Assembly: GCA_963704855.1 (NCBI GenBank)
Contig: CAVPHY010000028.1
Coordinates: 682,001-746,000 of the forward strand
Direction: 5' to 3'
DNA from: SZUA-36 sp963704855
GTDB taxonomy: Bacteria; Pseudomonadota; Gammaproteobacteria; Xanthomonadales; SZUA-36
DNA: 64,000 nucleotides
Position 1 is the stretch's first letter; each line of letters opens with the position of its first letter. The notes under the pieces are model-generated. The model made no database searches. It was not told the origin of the DNA and was given only the letters and a program-made list of their open reading frames with translations. Shown here piece by piece: positions 25,307 through 34,990 of this stretch. Both the position numbers and the translations under genes were made by a program.

Positions 25307-27016
25307 TCACTCGGCTCCGGGCATGGGTTCCTGCTGCCAGAAATTTAGCACCTCATCATCCAGGCCCGTCATCTCCCAGCGAATCAACGACAAGGGCAAC
25401 CGGCCTGCGGCCATCAGTTCATCATGAAATACGCCCAGCTCAAATTTATCGCCCAGCTGCCGTTTGCGGTCTGCCAGCAGACGCTGCATCTGCAGTGCGC
25501 CGATGGTATAGCCTATGCCGTAGCCGGGCGGGCGGCGCAGGTAGATTTCGGCATCCACGCGTGCGACATTGCGGTCGAGGTAGGGCACCCGTGGCAGCCA
25601 GTAGTCGACAGCCTCCTCGACATTCATCTGCCGTGTTTGCAGCCAGACATCCGCAGGTACGCGGGCTGCGCGGAATATGCCAAAAATCTGGATCAGCTCG
25701 CGAACCCGAGGCTGATCTTCAAACAGACCGGCCTGCATCATGGCTTCTTCCAGGTAGGTTGCCCAGCCCTCCACGCGTCCTGCGCTGTAGATCTTGCTGC
25801 GGATGGGGTGATCATCACGCGAGGCGATGATGCCATCAAACCGATGGCCAGGGATGACGGCGTGCAGGTGATCGGGCGAGGGGTCGCGATACTGTATCTC
25901 CTCCCAGAAATTGCGTCCGCCGGGCCGTACGATCCACGGTACATTCGTATCGAGTTCACCGATATCATCGGGCACGGTAATGATGGTCTGCTCCCGTAAG
26001 AACTGCCGGATACGCAGGTCCGCCGCATCGATACGCTGCTGATAGTCTTCTTCATTGGCCGCGACCGTCAGTTCCGGCAAGGCCTGGTTACGGTGTCGTT
26101 CAAGGGCATAATCCGCCCACAACCGGTCCAGTTCGCGTTGCCCGAGCACCACCAGTTCACGCGATGACCACGGCATCAGCTTGACGTGCTTCAGGTACCA
26201 GTCGAATGCGGGTTCTCCAACCCCGGCCGGGGTGGTCCACTGTGCACGCCGGGATTTGAGCCATGTATCAAATGACTGCACGGCGTCCCGGGCGGCCTGG
26301 ATATCACCAATCAGATCCGGTTGTACTTCGGCGCGCACGAGAAGGTCGTCATACCAGCCAAGAACCCCGGCGGGCGGTTTGGCCCGATAGGGATAACCAT
26401 GGCCGACACCGTCCGGCTGGCCCAGGTTGTGAATGGCAAGGTCGGCATAGTCCGCCGCTACGTCGTCGAGGTTTTTTTGCGCCTCATCGACCAGCACTGG
26501 AATGGCCCGGAGCCTGGCCAACAGGCTTTCACGGTCTGCACCCGTAACCGGCAGACCGGTGAAGGTAAGCTGTAACATCCGGTCGACATAGAACCCCGGG
26601 TCGCGGGCCCAGGGGCGGCTGATTTGCAGTATGAAATCCGCCTGGTTCACACGCGAGCGCACCGCCAGGTAATCAACTTGCTGTGCGTGACTCCAGGACG
26701 CCACATTCATATCACGGAGGCGGGCCTGGAAGCCGTTGATTTTCTCACGCTGGGCAGTCATCGCGCGCTGGCTGTAATCCATGACCGGGTCGATGGCCTG
26801 GCCGGCGCGATCCCGGATGATCTGGTGTGGTTTCTCACCCGTTGGGTCGCGGAACTCGAGGAATTCATCAAGCAGATTGATCAAATCCTGGTAGCTGCCA
26901 CTTCCGGCCGGAACGCCATTTGTCGAGGCTTGCGCCGATACCCCGCAGCTGACGCAAAGCAAAAAAATGGCAGCGGTTTTCAATACGAATTGTAAGCGTT
27001 GATCTTTGAACGTCAT
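25307..27016 (-). CDS. DUF885-family peptidase homologue with altered zinc motif
   Basis: A 569-residue exported protein (signal peptide to about residue 30). The fold is DUF885: FEFRDPTGE-like start, RLRAIPVLVDEAQKNL, FDWYLKHVKLMPWSSRELV, the zinc region, then RVEGWATYLEEAMMQAGLF and PPGYGIGYTIGALQMQRLL. DUF885 enzymes usually carry HEAxPGHxxQ; here the segment is H385-A-V-I-P-G-H391-R-F-D, so the expected catalytic Glu is Ala and Gln is Asp. E416 of the second motif is kept. Activity may be lost or changed. Confidence 0.85.
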   Translation of the reverse strand: MTFKDQRLQFVLKTAAIFLLCVSCGVSAQASTNGVPAGSGSYQDLINLLDEFLEFRDPTGEKPHQIIRDRAGQAIDPVMDYSQRAMTAQREKINGFQARLRDMNVASWSHAQQVDYLAVRSRVNQADFILQISRPWARDPGFYVDRMLQLTFTGLPVTGADRESLLARLRAIPVLVDEAQKNLDDVAADYADLAIHNLGQPDGVGHGYPYRAKPPAGVLGWYDDLLVRAEVQPDLIGDIQAARDAVQSFDTWLKSRRAQWTTPAGVGEPAFDWYLKHVKLMPWSSRELVVLGQRELDRLWADYALERHRNQALPELTVAANEEDYQQRIDAADLRIRQFLREQTIITVPDDIGELDTNVPWIVRPGGRNFWEEIQYRDPSPDHLHAVIPGHRFDGIIASRDDHPIRSKIYSAGRVEGWATYLEEAMMQAGLFEDQPRVRELIQIFGIFRAARVPADVWLQTRQMNVEEAVDYWLPRVPYLDRNVARVDAEIYLRRPPGYGIGYTIGALQMQRLLADRKRQLGDKFELGVFHDELMAAGRLPLSLIRWEMTGLDDEVLNFWQQEPMPGAE

Positions 27017-27317
27017 TTTCAGGTTTCCATCGCCAGTTTGATCGCCGCAACTCCGGCACGTATGCCTGCCAAGCTTACAGGCAGCTTAAAGAGTTCTTAA
27101 GGTTAATCTAAGGTGCTCACTGTTAGAGTTTATACGATGTAATTCCTACTTGCCGTTGGGATAACAGCTCATGAATTTCTGCTGATGTGGGGAGATCAGA
27201 CACACGTCACCGGAATCTGAACGCACGGCTGGTGTCATTTGGGGCCGCCCGTCCGCCGGGTCGGCACGGACGGTTCCCATCGCTCCTACTGGCCAATCGG
27301 ACGCAGGAGGAACTGCC
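27017..27317. other. 301-base divergent intergenic region
   Basis: It separates the leftward DUF885 gene from the rightward 1189-residue gene. No gene-like frame or RNA was found. A ribosome site GGAGGA stands at its right end, directly before ATG 27318. Confidence 0.4.
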
Positions 27318-30300
27318 ATGAAACGCACTTTCTGGTTAGTAATCGTTCCGTTGGTGGCCGGCTTGGCCCTGGCCGATGACGGTCCGATGTTTCGCAAAAA
27401 TGTATCCAAAACTCCGGATTTGGAAACGGAGCATGCCGCCATTCGTATGCTGCCGCTATACGTACCGCCAAGTTCTTCGGATGGCACACTGCTGACCGAA
27501 GGGGTGGAATACTATAATGCGGATGGCACATTGGTCGAGACACGCTCATTCGTCCGGCCCCTGGTAACACACTACAACGATGGTCACGTCGAGTTTATCG
27601 ACGAAGAGGGCTACGGCGGTTTTCCGGGTCACGGCCAGCGCGATGCCTATGGCGCGGTCAGTCTCGATGACGGCGCAACCTGGAATCGCACCAACCTGTC
27701 CCAATCAGGGGACAAGTACTCAATCAAGATCAAGACCGATGGCAGAAAGAAGGTGCCTTACTACGGCGACGTGTTGCGCAGTTTTACCGCCTCCGACGGC
27801 AACAAGGTGCTGGTCACCTGGGTTAGCAAGTACTGTGGCAGCGGTAATCCGGGCTACGCGATGAGTGACGAGGAGAGAGCTCTGCTCGCACCTTACCTGG
27901 CGGATTCAGGAATTGTCACTGATGCATCAGACTGCACCGACGGTGATCTTGCTTCGCCCTGCACCTACCTTGAAGACGCCTTCCACGTGGCAGGTTCACA
28001 GGGTGTGCAAAGCGCCAGGGATCTGGAGGAAGATGGTTACCCGCTGATCGGCGAATACCCGTACTCCTGTGCCTGGGCGGCCCGCGGTGTCGTGATGCCC
28101 CCGGCAGCGGAGGGTGAAGCTGCCACTTTCACCTGGTTCAAAGCCGAGCGTCTCAGTTCCGGTGTGCGTGACGCCAACCGGCCCGAGGCCGTGTGTGTCA
28201 AGGGCGCGGGCTGCGTGGTCACCTGGCAGGAGGATCCGGACGGAATCCGTCCCGGTCACGGTGACGGCCCCGGCGAAGGCTGGAGCGGCGCCATCGCGCA
28301 CCACCAGACCGATACCTGGTACACCTATATCGATTGGGATGATTTCGGCCTGGTAACCGGCGATGCGACCGAAGAATACGGAACCTTCTACAACGAAACA
28401 GGTGATCTCACCGCTTGGCTATTGGCCAACGACAGCGGCAGCCCCAAGGCCGCCGTACCCATGTCCGTTCCGGTTCGCTTGACCGACAACGCGATGTGTA
28501 CGGCCATGGAGGGAACCGATATCAACCTGGAAAGCAAACCCTATTGCTACATCGACTTTGACGGAAACGAAACTGCCGATCTTTGCGCTTCCACGGTTTC
28601 GGTCGAAATTGTGACCCCCGAAGGACCTACATCGACACTCGAAATGTGCGTCACCGAGGATGGCCGCCTGATGCGTGGCAATACCGCCTCGACGAGGGCG
28701 CGTCTGGGCCTGCATGGTTATTCAACACTGGGCGACTATAGTGCTGATCCTGACGCCTTCCCCGTAAACAGCGCATGGTTCTACATGGCCTACGAGGAAA
28801 ACAAGGGGCTTGGCGACATATGCGATGATGGCTATTGTGAAGACGATCTGATGACCGATGCAGACAAACGTGACATGGGCAAGAACGTCTGGTACCACAC
28901 CTTTGACATGTTCAAACCGGAACTGGTATCGCAGGGCCTGATGCTCAATCAACCGGCCGTCTATCCGGACGACTGGTCTGATCCATCCGGTTTGCTCACA
29001 AGCGCACCATTGTCCGGTTACAATTTTTACGCTTTCGAAGAAGACCCCATCTATGAGACACAGGCCGGTATCACCGCGTCTACGCTCTATCAATCCGAAA
29101 TTGCCCGCCGTCCGAGCAATATTTCCCAGGACTGGTACGACGCGGGTGAGAGTGGACTGGTCGGCTTACAGCTTTGGAAGCAAGGTATTGTCCGGCGCGG
29201 CGGACCGGCCGATATCATGGCCCGGCGGTTCCTGAAGCCTGCCGGTGACGGCGTTGGCTCCACGGACTACTGGCAATTGTGTACGACTACCTACCAGCTG
29301 TGCACGACCACCTACGCCTGGTGCGAAGGATGTGAACCCAATCTCGAAAATCCGCTTTATGACTACAACAAGGGACAGTGCAAAAAGGATCCGGCCGCTC
29401 CGCGTTGCTTCCTCTATTACTACATTGATGAGAATGGCAACACCATATACACCAATGAGCCGGAAACATGTCCAACGGAGCCTGTCTGCTATACCGGGCA
29501 GCCATCTTGCCCGGTTGACCAGGAATGCGAAGAGACCACAAGTTGCGGTGGTGATCCTCTTGACGCCTGCCCGCTTGATGAGGAATGTGAAGAGGCGACA
29601 AGCTGTGAAACCGACACTGATGATACCTGTCCTGACAATGCGGCGGAAAACCAGGAATGCACTTTGATTACCGGCGGTGGCGACGGGGGGTTTGACCCGG
29701 CCACGGACAATCCCTATGACTATGCCAATATGGAGTGCCTCGATGCCGAGGGTAACTCCGCCTGGTACTTTATCGACGGCTTAAATCCGCGCTATGTGAA
29801 GGGCCTGTGCGCCGCACCGGCGATCAACCTGTCCGGCAACACGATCCTTGACGGTGAGAGCTGTGACGACGCCGCCTCCTGCCTGGAAGCCTTCCCGTTC
29901 AACGACTATTTCGACGATCTCGACATGACGCTCACCGAGGAGCCGATCTCCAAGATCCTTGAGTGGCAGCAGTTTGGTCCGGGCTTTGGCGAGACGCCGG
30001 ATGCTGACAGCAACCTCGATGATTTGTCCTGGGAGAACCCGTATGACATGGCCAAGGGGCACCGCGGATTCCTCGCAGGTGACATGGTGATGATGATGTA
30101 TGGCTGGACCAATAACTGGAAAGCCCTGACGGACGCCCACGACATCGTAAACCTCTATGTAAGACGGTCATTCGATGGCGGCCTGACCTGGAGTACATTG
30201 CCGGGCAGCTTTGATCACACCAACGGTATCACCTATAGCGGCAACGGTACGACCACCTGTGAGTGGATGGTTGATTCCGAGGACCAGAGTGTCGAGTACC

Positions 30301-30887
30301 CGGTTTGCACCACATACGGTGCCGGTGACTTCGAGCAGGCCAGGAACGTTTCCCAGTTGACCGGCCCGCACGTAACGGTTCTCGACCCGCGTTTCTCACC
30401 CACCACGCGAAGCATTACGGAAGCGTCGGTCAGCACGGATTCGTTACCTGCGGGCTTCGACGCGCCGCTGTATGACGACGACACCCGTGACCCGTCACGC
30501 TTCTTCATGGTTTACGAAACGGGTGAAACCAGCGCCTACGACGCAGGTGAGGCTACGCCGCTCGACCTGTTCTATAGCCGGGCAGTTGATTGGGGTGATA
30601 ACTACCTCGTCTGGAGGGACGTAGCCGATGACGAGTGCCTGCCCGCAGCGGATACCGAAGATGAGTACGACCTTGCCGGTTTCTGCAACGAGTTTGACGC
30701 CATCGAAGGCAGTCAATTTGACGAGTCGGGCGAAGCATCAGTCACCGCGAGCCCGGGTGGCATGTTCTTCTATGCCGCCTGGAACCAGTGGGATTTTGAT
30801 CAAGATGGTTTCGAGGTGGGCTCCGATGCCTGGTTGCGGCGTATACTTTTTCTTGACGATTACATTCAGGAAGACGACACGCCTTAA
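27318..30887 (+). CDS. Large acidic Cys-rich secreted protein with BNR-like motifs
   Basis: A 1189-residue secreted protein with signal peptide (MKRTFWLVIVPLVAGLALA) and ribosome site GGAGGA. It is very rich in Asp/Glu. BNR/sialidase-type blades are visible: AVSLDDGATWNRTNLS near residue 115 and YVRRSFDGGLTWSTLPG near 945, with VVTWQEDPDG and FFMVYETGETS as related strands. The middle (about 650-790) is Cys-rich with internal repeats: LCTTTY twice, and CPVDQECEETTSC followed by CPLDEECEEATSC. This suggests disulfide knots and calcium binding in an extracellular propeller. A C-terminal membrane anchor is not seen. The family is not recognised with confidence. A terminator follows. Confidence 0.8.
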   Translation: MKRTFWLVIVPLVAGLALADDGPMFRKNVSKTPDLETEHAAIRMLPLYVPPSSSDGTLLTEGVEYYNADGTLVETRSFVRPLVTHYNDGHVEFIDEEGYGGFPGHGQRDAYGAVSLDDGATWNRTNLSQSGDKYSIKIKTDGRKKVPYYGDVLRSFTASDGNKVLVTWVSKYCGSGNPGYAMSDEERALLAPYLADSGIVTDASDCTDGDLASPCTYLEDAFHVAGSQGVQSARDLEEDGYPLIGEYPYSCAWAARGVVMPPAAEGEAATFTWFKAERLSSGVRDANRPEAVCVKGAGCVVTWQEDPDGIRPGHGDGPGEGWSGAIAHHQTDTWYTYIDWDDFGLVTGDATEEYGTFYNETGDLTAWLLANDSGSPKAAVPMSVPVRLTDNAMCTAMEGTDINLESKPYCYIDFDGNETADLCASTVSVEIVTPEGPTSTLEMCVTEDGRLMRGNTASTRARLGLHGYSTLGDYSADPDAFPVNSAWFYMAYEENKGLGDICDDGYCEDDLMTDADKRDMGKNVWYHTFDMFKPELVSQGLMLNQPAVYPDDWSDPSGLLTSAPLSGYNFYAFEEDPIYETQAGITASTLYQSEIARRPSNISQDWYDAGESGLVGLQLWKQGIVRRGGPADIMARRFLKPAGDGVGSTDYWQLCTTTYQLCTTTYAWCEGCEPNLENPLYDYNKGQCKKDPAAPRCFLYYYIDENGNTIYTNEPETCPTEPVCYTGQPSCPVDQECEETTSCGGDPLDACPLDEECEEATSCETDTDDTCPDNAAENQECTLITGGGDGGFDPATDNPYDYANMECLDAEGNSAWYFIDGLNPRYVKGLCAAPAINLSGNTILDGESCDDAASCLEAFPFNDYFDDLDMTLTEEPISKILEWQQFGPGFGETPDADSNLDDLSWENPYDMAKGHRGFLAGDMVMMMYGWTNNWKALTDAHDIVNLYVRRSFDGGLTWSTLPGSFDHTNGITYSGNGTTTCEWMVDSEDQSVEYPVCTTYGAGDFEQARNVSQLTGPHVTVLDPRFSPTTRSITEASVSTDSLPAGFDAPLYDDDTRDPSRFFMVYETGETSAYDAGEATPLDLFYSRAVDWGDNYLVWRDVADDECLPAADTEDEYDLAGFCNEFDAIEGSQFDESGEASVTASPGGMFFYAAWNQWDFDQDGFEVGSDAWLRRILFLDDYIQEDDTP

Positions 30888-30928
30888 CAGCCGGTATTCC
30901 GCAGTGACATAAAGCGGAGCAACCACGA

Positions 30929-30958
30929 GGGCCTGCGGGTTATCGCAGGCCCTTTTTT
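30929..30958 (+). terminator. Intrinsic terminator
   Basis: GGGCCTGCG (30929-30937) pairs with CGCAGGCCC (30944-30952) and is followed by six Ts. It ends the 1189-residue gene. Confidence 0.9.
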
Positions 30959-30983
30959 CTTACCTGCGGCCCCGGATCGTATT

Positions 30984-32360
30984 TCAGGTTTTCAGTGCAG
31001 CCCTGATTGCCGTCACAGCCCGTTCGATGTCGGCCGGGGTCGTGCGGAAATTACTCAATGATATCCGCATGACCCGCTTGCCCTGCCACACGGTCGGGCC
31101 GAACCAGGCTTCTCCACTGGCGTTGATACGGGTGATGACCTCTGCAGTGCGCCTGTCGTGGTCACCTTGCGGGTCGAGAAACCGTACCAGGCCCTGGTTG
31201 ATGATCGGGGTGGTCAGCACTTCCACACCCGGCAGTTCTCCCAGCTTCAAGACGAAATCCCGGGTCAGATCGCAACAGCGCTCAACCATTTTGGCAACAC
31301 CGTTACGCCCGAGCGCCCGCAGCGCGGCGTAAAGCGGAATGCCACGGGCGCGTCGTGACCATTCGGGGCCCCATTCAAACTGGTCGCGTACATTCTCAAC
31401 CTCGACCTTGTAAGCAGCCGGCATGGTCATCGCGGTTTTGTGTGCCTCCGGATCAGCGACGAATGCCATGCCGCTGTCGTATGGAACGTTCAGCCATTTA
31501 TGTGCATCGGTGGCCCATGAATCGGCCTTTTCAATACCCTTCACCAGGTGGCGGTAACGCGGGCTCGAGGCCACCCACAAACCGAATGCGCCGTCGATAT
31601 GCACCCAGGCGTTATACGCATGGGCGAGGTCACAGGCCTCGTCGAAGAGGTCAAAGGCGCCGCGGTTCAGGTCACCGGCAGCCAGCGAAACGATCGTTGG
31701 CATGTCCGGGTTTTTCTCCAGCGCGGTTTTCAATGCGGCGATATCGATCGTGCCGTCGTCTTTCTTTTCAACCTGGACAACCGAATCGGTGCCGATACCC
31801 AGGTGACGCAGGGCACGCAGCAGGGTTTCGTGGTGTTCACCGACCAGCACCCGTATCGGCGGGCTGCCGGCAAGCCCCTGTCTTTCGGCCGACCAGCCCT
31901 TGTCGGCCAGCACCCTGTGACGGGCTGCGGCGAGTGCAGTGACGTGCGCCATCTGGCAACCGGTAACAAAGGCATAGGAGGCGTGTTGCGGCAGACCGAG
32001 GATATCTTTCATCCAGCCGGCAACCACATCTTCAATGATCGCAGCCGATGGCGAGCAGGCGTAGGCGGCGGCGTTCTGGTCCCAGGTCGAGGTCAGCCAG
32101 TCGGCCGCGATCGAGACCGGGGTTCCGCCACCGATAACCCAACCGAAGAAGCGGCCGCCGGCGCTGTTCAACAGGCCGCCCCGGGCGTCTTCGGCCAACT
32201 CGTTGATAACCTGCAAAGGCGGCACACCATCTTCTGTCAGGTCCTTCTGCAGTCTTTCACGAAGCGCCTGGGGGCCTAGTTCGTCACTGACTTTCTGATC
32301 ATCAAAAGATTCTATGTATTCCGAGGCAAGTTCTGCCGCGCGCTTGAGTTCAGGGTTCAC
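30984..32360 (-). CDS. PLP-dependent group II amino-acid decarboxylase-like enzyme
   Basis: A 458-residue fold-type I PLP enzyme of the aromatic amino-acid/glutamate decarboxylase group. Seen: GGRFFGWVIGGGTPVSIAADWL, YAFVTGCQMAHVTALAAARH, VHIDGAFGLWV and the PLP-lysine motif TDAHKWLNVPYDSGMAFV. The C-terminus has VMRISLSNFRTTPADIERAV. Substrate cannot be told; aromatic amino acids are the usual guess. The start is GTG at 32358-32360. It converges with the 1189-residue gene, with the terminator between them. Confidence 0.9.
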   Translation of the reverse strand: MNPELKRAAELASEYIESFDDQKVSDELGPQALRERLQKDLTEDGVPPLQVINELAEDARGGLLNSAGGRFFGWVIGGGTPVSIAADWLTSTWDQNAAAYACSPSAAIIEDVVAGWMKDILGLPQHASYAFVTGCQMAHVTALAAARHRVLADKGWSAERQGLAGSPPIRVLVGEHHETLLRALRHLGIGTDSVVQVEKKDDGTIDIAALKTALEKNPDMPTIVSLAAGDLNRGAFDLFDEACDLAHAYNAWVHIDGAFGLWVASSPRYRHLVKGIEKADSWATDAHKWLNVPYDSGMAFVADPEAHKTAMTMPAAYKVEVENVRDQFEWGPEWSRRARGIPLYAALRALGRNGVAKMVERCCDLTRDFVLKLGELPGVEVLTTPIINQGLVRFLDPQGDHDRRTAEVITRINASGEAWFGPTVWQGKRVMRISLSNFRTTPADIERAVTAIRAALKT

Positions 32361-32508
32361 TGGGTCGTCTCCGATAATGCAGGCAGCGATTATTACTCAA
32401 CACAGGCTCATTGACCACCCGGTTCTTGCCAGGTCCGGCCCCCGCGGCCATGTCAGGACAATGAGTAAGGACAATGAGTAATTGAGTGCATAGATAAAGG
32501 CTGTGGTA

Positions 32509-33450
32509 ATGGCCATCACAAGCGGTTATCTTTCAAGCATGAATAAGCTGTTTTCTTCACTTCCAAATGTAATTCTTGGCTCATCGCTGGGGCTGTTTGC
32601 CATCCAACAGGCCATGGCTGCAACAAACGAACACCGGCCGGTTTGCGCCCCCGATGGCTCCAGCTTTATTTACATGTTGCAAAACGAGCGCACCGATAAC
32701 GATTGGGAGTTGTACCAACTGGATTTCAGCACCCAGGGTAAAAACCGGCTGACGAAACGCAAGGGCTGGGATGGGTACGCAGTCTGGTCACCCGATAGCA
32801 GAAATATCATCTTTGACCGGGAAGACTTGGCGGAGGGGCAAAAACAACCCTGGATGATGAGCCTGGAGGACTTCACCAGCAAACCACTGGGGAGTTTTGA
32901 GGGCTGGCTTTCTATCAGCGACTGGTCGGATGGCGACAGGCTGCTGGGTTTTCACGAACTGGAAGGGCAACGTGACCTTGTGTTGCTTGATCTTGACGGG
33001 AACATTGTCGAAAAGCTCACGGACACCAACGGGTACAGCGAACACGACGCGCATTTTTCCCCGGATGGGACAAAAATCGCATTTGCGAATGGCCGGGTTG
33101 ACGGCAGCGAAACCTCGCTTGAGTTGCTCGAGCTTGAAAGCGGTCACAAGACGACAATACGCACCTCGATAGGCCGGATTTACGGAATCAGCTGGTCACC
33201 TGACGGCCAGTACATCGCCTTCGTCGATACACCCGGCGGTGAAAATGATGATGCGGATATTTTTTTGTATCACATCCCGGAGCAAAGTTTTCTGCAAGTG
33301 ACCGAGGATCCGGCCTGGGATCACATGCCGGAGTTCTGCAATAGCAATCACACGCTGTACTTCACTTCTAATCGCAGTGGTGAGGAGCGTATCTACCAGC
33401 TTGACCCTTTTTCCGGTATCTTCCTGAGTGTTGATCGGGCAAAGGAATAG
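32509..33450 (+). CDS. Exported TolB/PD40-type beta-propeller
   Basis: A 313-residue protein starting at ATG 32509 (AAAGG at 32496-32500), or at ATG 32539, which begins the signal sequence MNKLFSSLPNVILGSSLGLF. The PD40 repeats are clear: RPVCAPDGSSFIYM, YAVWSPDSRNIIFDRED, DAHFSPDGTKIAFANGR, ISWSPDGQYIAFVDTPGG and HMPEFCNSNHTLYFTSNRSG. It is a WD40-like periplasmic protein of TolB type, without the TolB N-terminal domain. It is 5 bases upstream of the cNMP/rhodanese gene. Confidence 0.85.
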   Translation: MAITSGYLSSMNKLFSSLPNVILGSSLGLFAIQQAMAATNEHRPVCAPDGSSFIYMLQNERTDNDWELYQLDFSTQGKNRLTKRKGWDGYAVWSPDSRNIIFDREDLAEGQKQPWMMSLEDFTSKPLGSFEGWLSISDWSDGDRLLGFHELEGQRDLVLLDLDGNIVEKLTDTNGYSEHDAHFSPDGTKIAFANGRVDGSETSLELLELESGHKTTIRTSIGRIYGISWSPDGQYIAFVDTPGGENDDADIFLYHIPEQSFLQVTEDPAWDHMPEFCNSNHTLYFTSNRSGEERIYQLDPFSGIFLSVDRAKE

Positions 33451-33455
33451 GCAGC

Positions 33456-34484
33456 ATGGGAACACTGGAAGAGTACATCGGTATTTTGCGGGATCACTAC
33501 CCGCCGCTGGCCGGCATTCCAGAAGCACAGTTACGCCGTCTTATCCGCACCTATGAACTGGATCCCGGCGACAGCCTTACCTTAAATATCGAGCAGGAAG
33601 AATGTGTTTTCGTACTTTCCGGTGAGGTCGCGCAGGTCAATGGCGATGAGGAAGTTCTGCTCGAACCGCACAATACGCTTAACCGGCCGGTCTGCCTTGC
33701 CAATGGTCGCGCCGCTTTCTCGGCGAGGCAACATTCTGTGCTCGGTCGTATCAACCCCGCACGCCTCGATTTCCTGCTGAGTTGGGAGAGCCTGGGTACA
33801 GATGCACCCGGCGATGAATCTTTCCGTAAGTGGCTCGGAAAGCTGCGCAACCCGCTGATCTTTGGTCAATTGCCACTGGAAAATGCCCAGGCGGTCTACC
33901 ACCGTCTGCGGCCGGTTTCCACGGAAGACGGCGAGATCATCTTCGATATGCGGGAAGAGGCGAAGCAGTTCTACATTATCGAACAGGGCCAGGCCGAGCT
34001 GTGGCGGCCGGGGCTCTATGACGATGAATTAAAACTGACCAAGGTGTTGGGCGTCGGTGATTATTTTGGCGAGGAAGCCCTGCTAACCGGTGAGCTGCGC
34101 AATGCAAGGGTGAGGATGATCGGCCATTCGCGTCTGCAAGTCCTCGACAAAAAGGACTTTGACGAACTGATCAACGCCCCGATGATCGAGCGGGTATCCG
34201 CCAAGGTTGCCAAGGCCATGCTGGATGAAGGCGCACAGCTGCTGGATATCCGCTACGAGGATGAATACGAAATGGAGTACATCCCCGGCTGCATATTAAT
34301 CCCGCTGCTGGAATTGCGGGAGCGGGTCGGTGAACTCGATGCAGGCACGGATTACGTGGTTTATTGCCATTCCGGCAGACGCAGTTGTGTCGGCGCGATG
34401 ATCCTCAGCGAGCACAAGCTACACGCCGTCAGCCTCAATGGCGGAATCCGGGACTGGCCCTTTGATGTTGAACATCCCGATTAG
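33456..34484 (+). CDS. Cyclic-nucleotide-binding/rhodanese fusion protein
   Basis: A 342-residue cytoplasmic protein. The N-terminal ~130 residues form a degenerate cNMP-like barrel. Residues ~145-235 are a good cNMP-binding domain (VSTEDGEIIFDMREEAKQFY, VLGVGDYFGEEALLTGELRN, LQVLDKKDFDELI). Residues ~245-340 are a rhodanese domain with the active-site loop YCHSGRRS and GGIRDWPFD. FGEEALL-type cassettes usually bind cAMP or cGMP. There is no DNA-binding helix-turn-helix, so it is not a CRP. It is predicted to link a second messenger to sulfur transfer or phosphatase-like chemistry. Confidence 0.88.
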   Translation: MGTLEEYIGILRDHYPPLAGIPEAQLRRLIRTYELDPGDSLTLNIEQEECVFVLSGEVAQVNGDEEVLLEPHNTLNRPVCLANGRAAFSARQHSVLGRINPARLDFLLSWESLGTDAPGDESFRKWLGKLRNPLIFGQLPLENAQAVYHRLRPVSTEDGEIIFDMREEAKQFYIIEQGQAELWRPGLYDDELKLTKVLGVGDYFGEEALLTGELRNARVRMIGHSRLQVLDKKDFDELINAPMIERVSAKVAKAMLDEGAQLLDIRYEDEYEMEYIPGCILIPLLELRERVGELDAGTDYVVYCHSGRRSCVGAMILSEHKLHAVSLNGGIRDWPFDVEHPD

Positions 34485-34557
34485 CGTCGCGGCTTGGCGC
34501 ATGTAACCGTTTACGTTTATTCTTGACCCTGAATATTCAAAAAAGGAAGTTCATCCA

Positions 34558-34974
34558 ATGGCATCTGAATTCAACGCAGGCAGTTTTGCAGGTCGCTGGG
34601 TATTTGCCCTGGCTCTGGTGCTTGGCACCTACAACCCCACCGAGTATTCCTACATCAGCTGGATCATGTCCGAGGGTGTCAGTTTCGGGCCCGTCATCGC
34701 ACTGGTCGGGATTGCCCTGTTGATCGGCTGGATTATCTTCCTGCGCGCCACCTTCATGTCCATGGGTTGGCTGGGTATCGTCCTCGGCGCTGCGTTCTTT
34801 GCTTGCATTATCTGGCTACTGGTCGATATCGGCTGGCTCAGCCTCGAGTCGTCTGCTGCACTTGCCTGGGTCGCACTGTTGATATTGTCGCTGATCCTCG
34901 CCGTGGGTATGTCCTGGTCTCACATCCGGCGGCGTCTGAGCGGCCAGTTTGACGTGGATGATAAAGACGATTGA
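34558..34974 (+). CDS. DUF6524-like integral membrane protein
   Basis: A 138-residue protein with a good ribosome site (AAAAGGAAG). Four TM helices: residues ~10-25, 43-64 (VIALVGIALLIGWIIFLRA), 69-90 and 100-120, and an acidic C-terminal tail (FDVDDKDD). The opening FNAGSFAGRWVFALALVLGTYNPTEYSY matches the small DUF6524 family as I recall it. Function is unknown. Confidence 0.75.
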   Translation: MASEFNAGSFAGRWVFALALVLGTYNPTEYSYISWIMSEGVSFGPVIALVGIALLIGWIIFLRATFMSMGWLGIVLGAAFFACIIWLLVDIGWLSLESSAALAWVALLILSLILAVGMSWSHIRRRLSGQFDVDDKDD

Positions 34975-34990
34975 AGACTGCTGTTGATGT

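Noticed and set aside
29245..29667. 140-codon frame on the + strand inside the 1189-residue gene
   Set aside because: It is an offset reading of the Cys-rich repeat region, with Arg/Thr-rich unpatterned translation and no ribosome site.
31548..32279. 243-codon + strand frame
   Set aside because: It is antisense to the PLP decarboxylase, whose motifs (DAHKWLNVPYDSG) are unambiguous.
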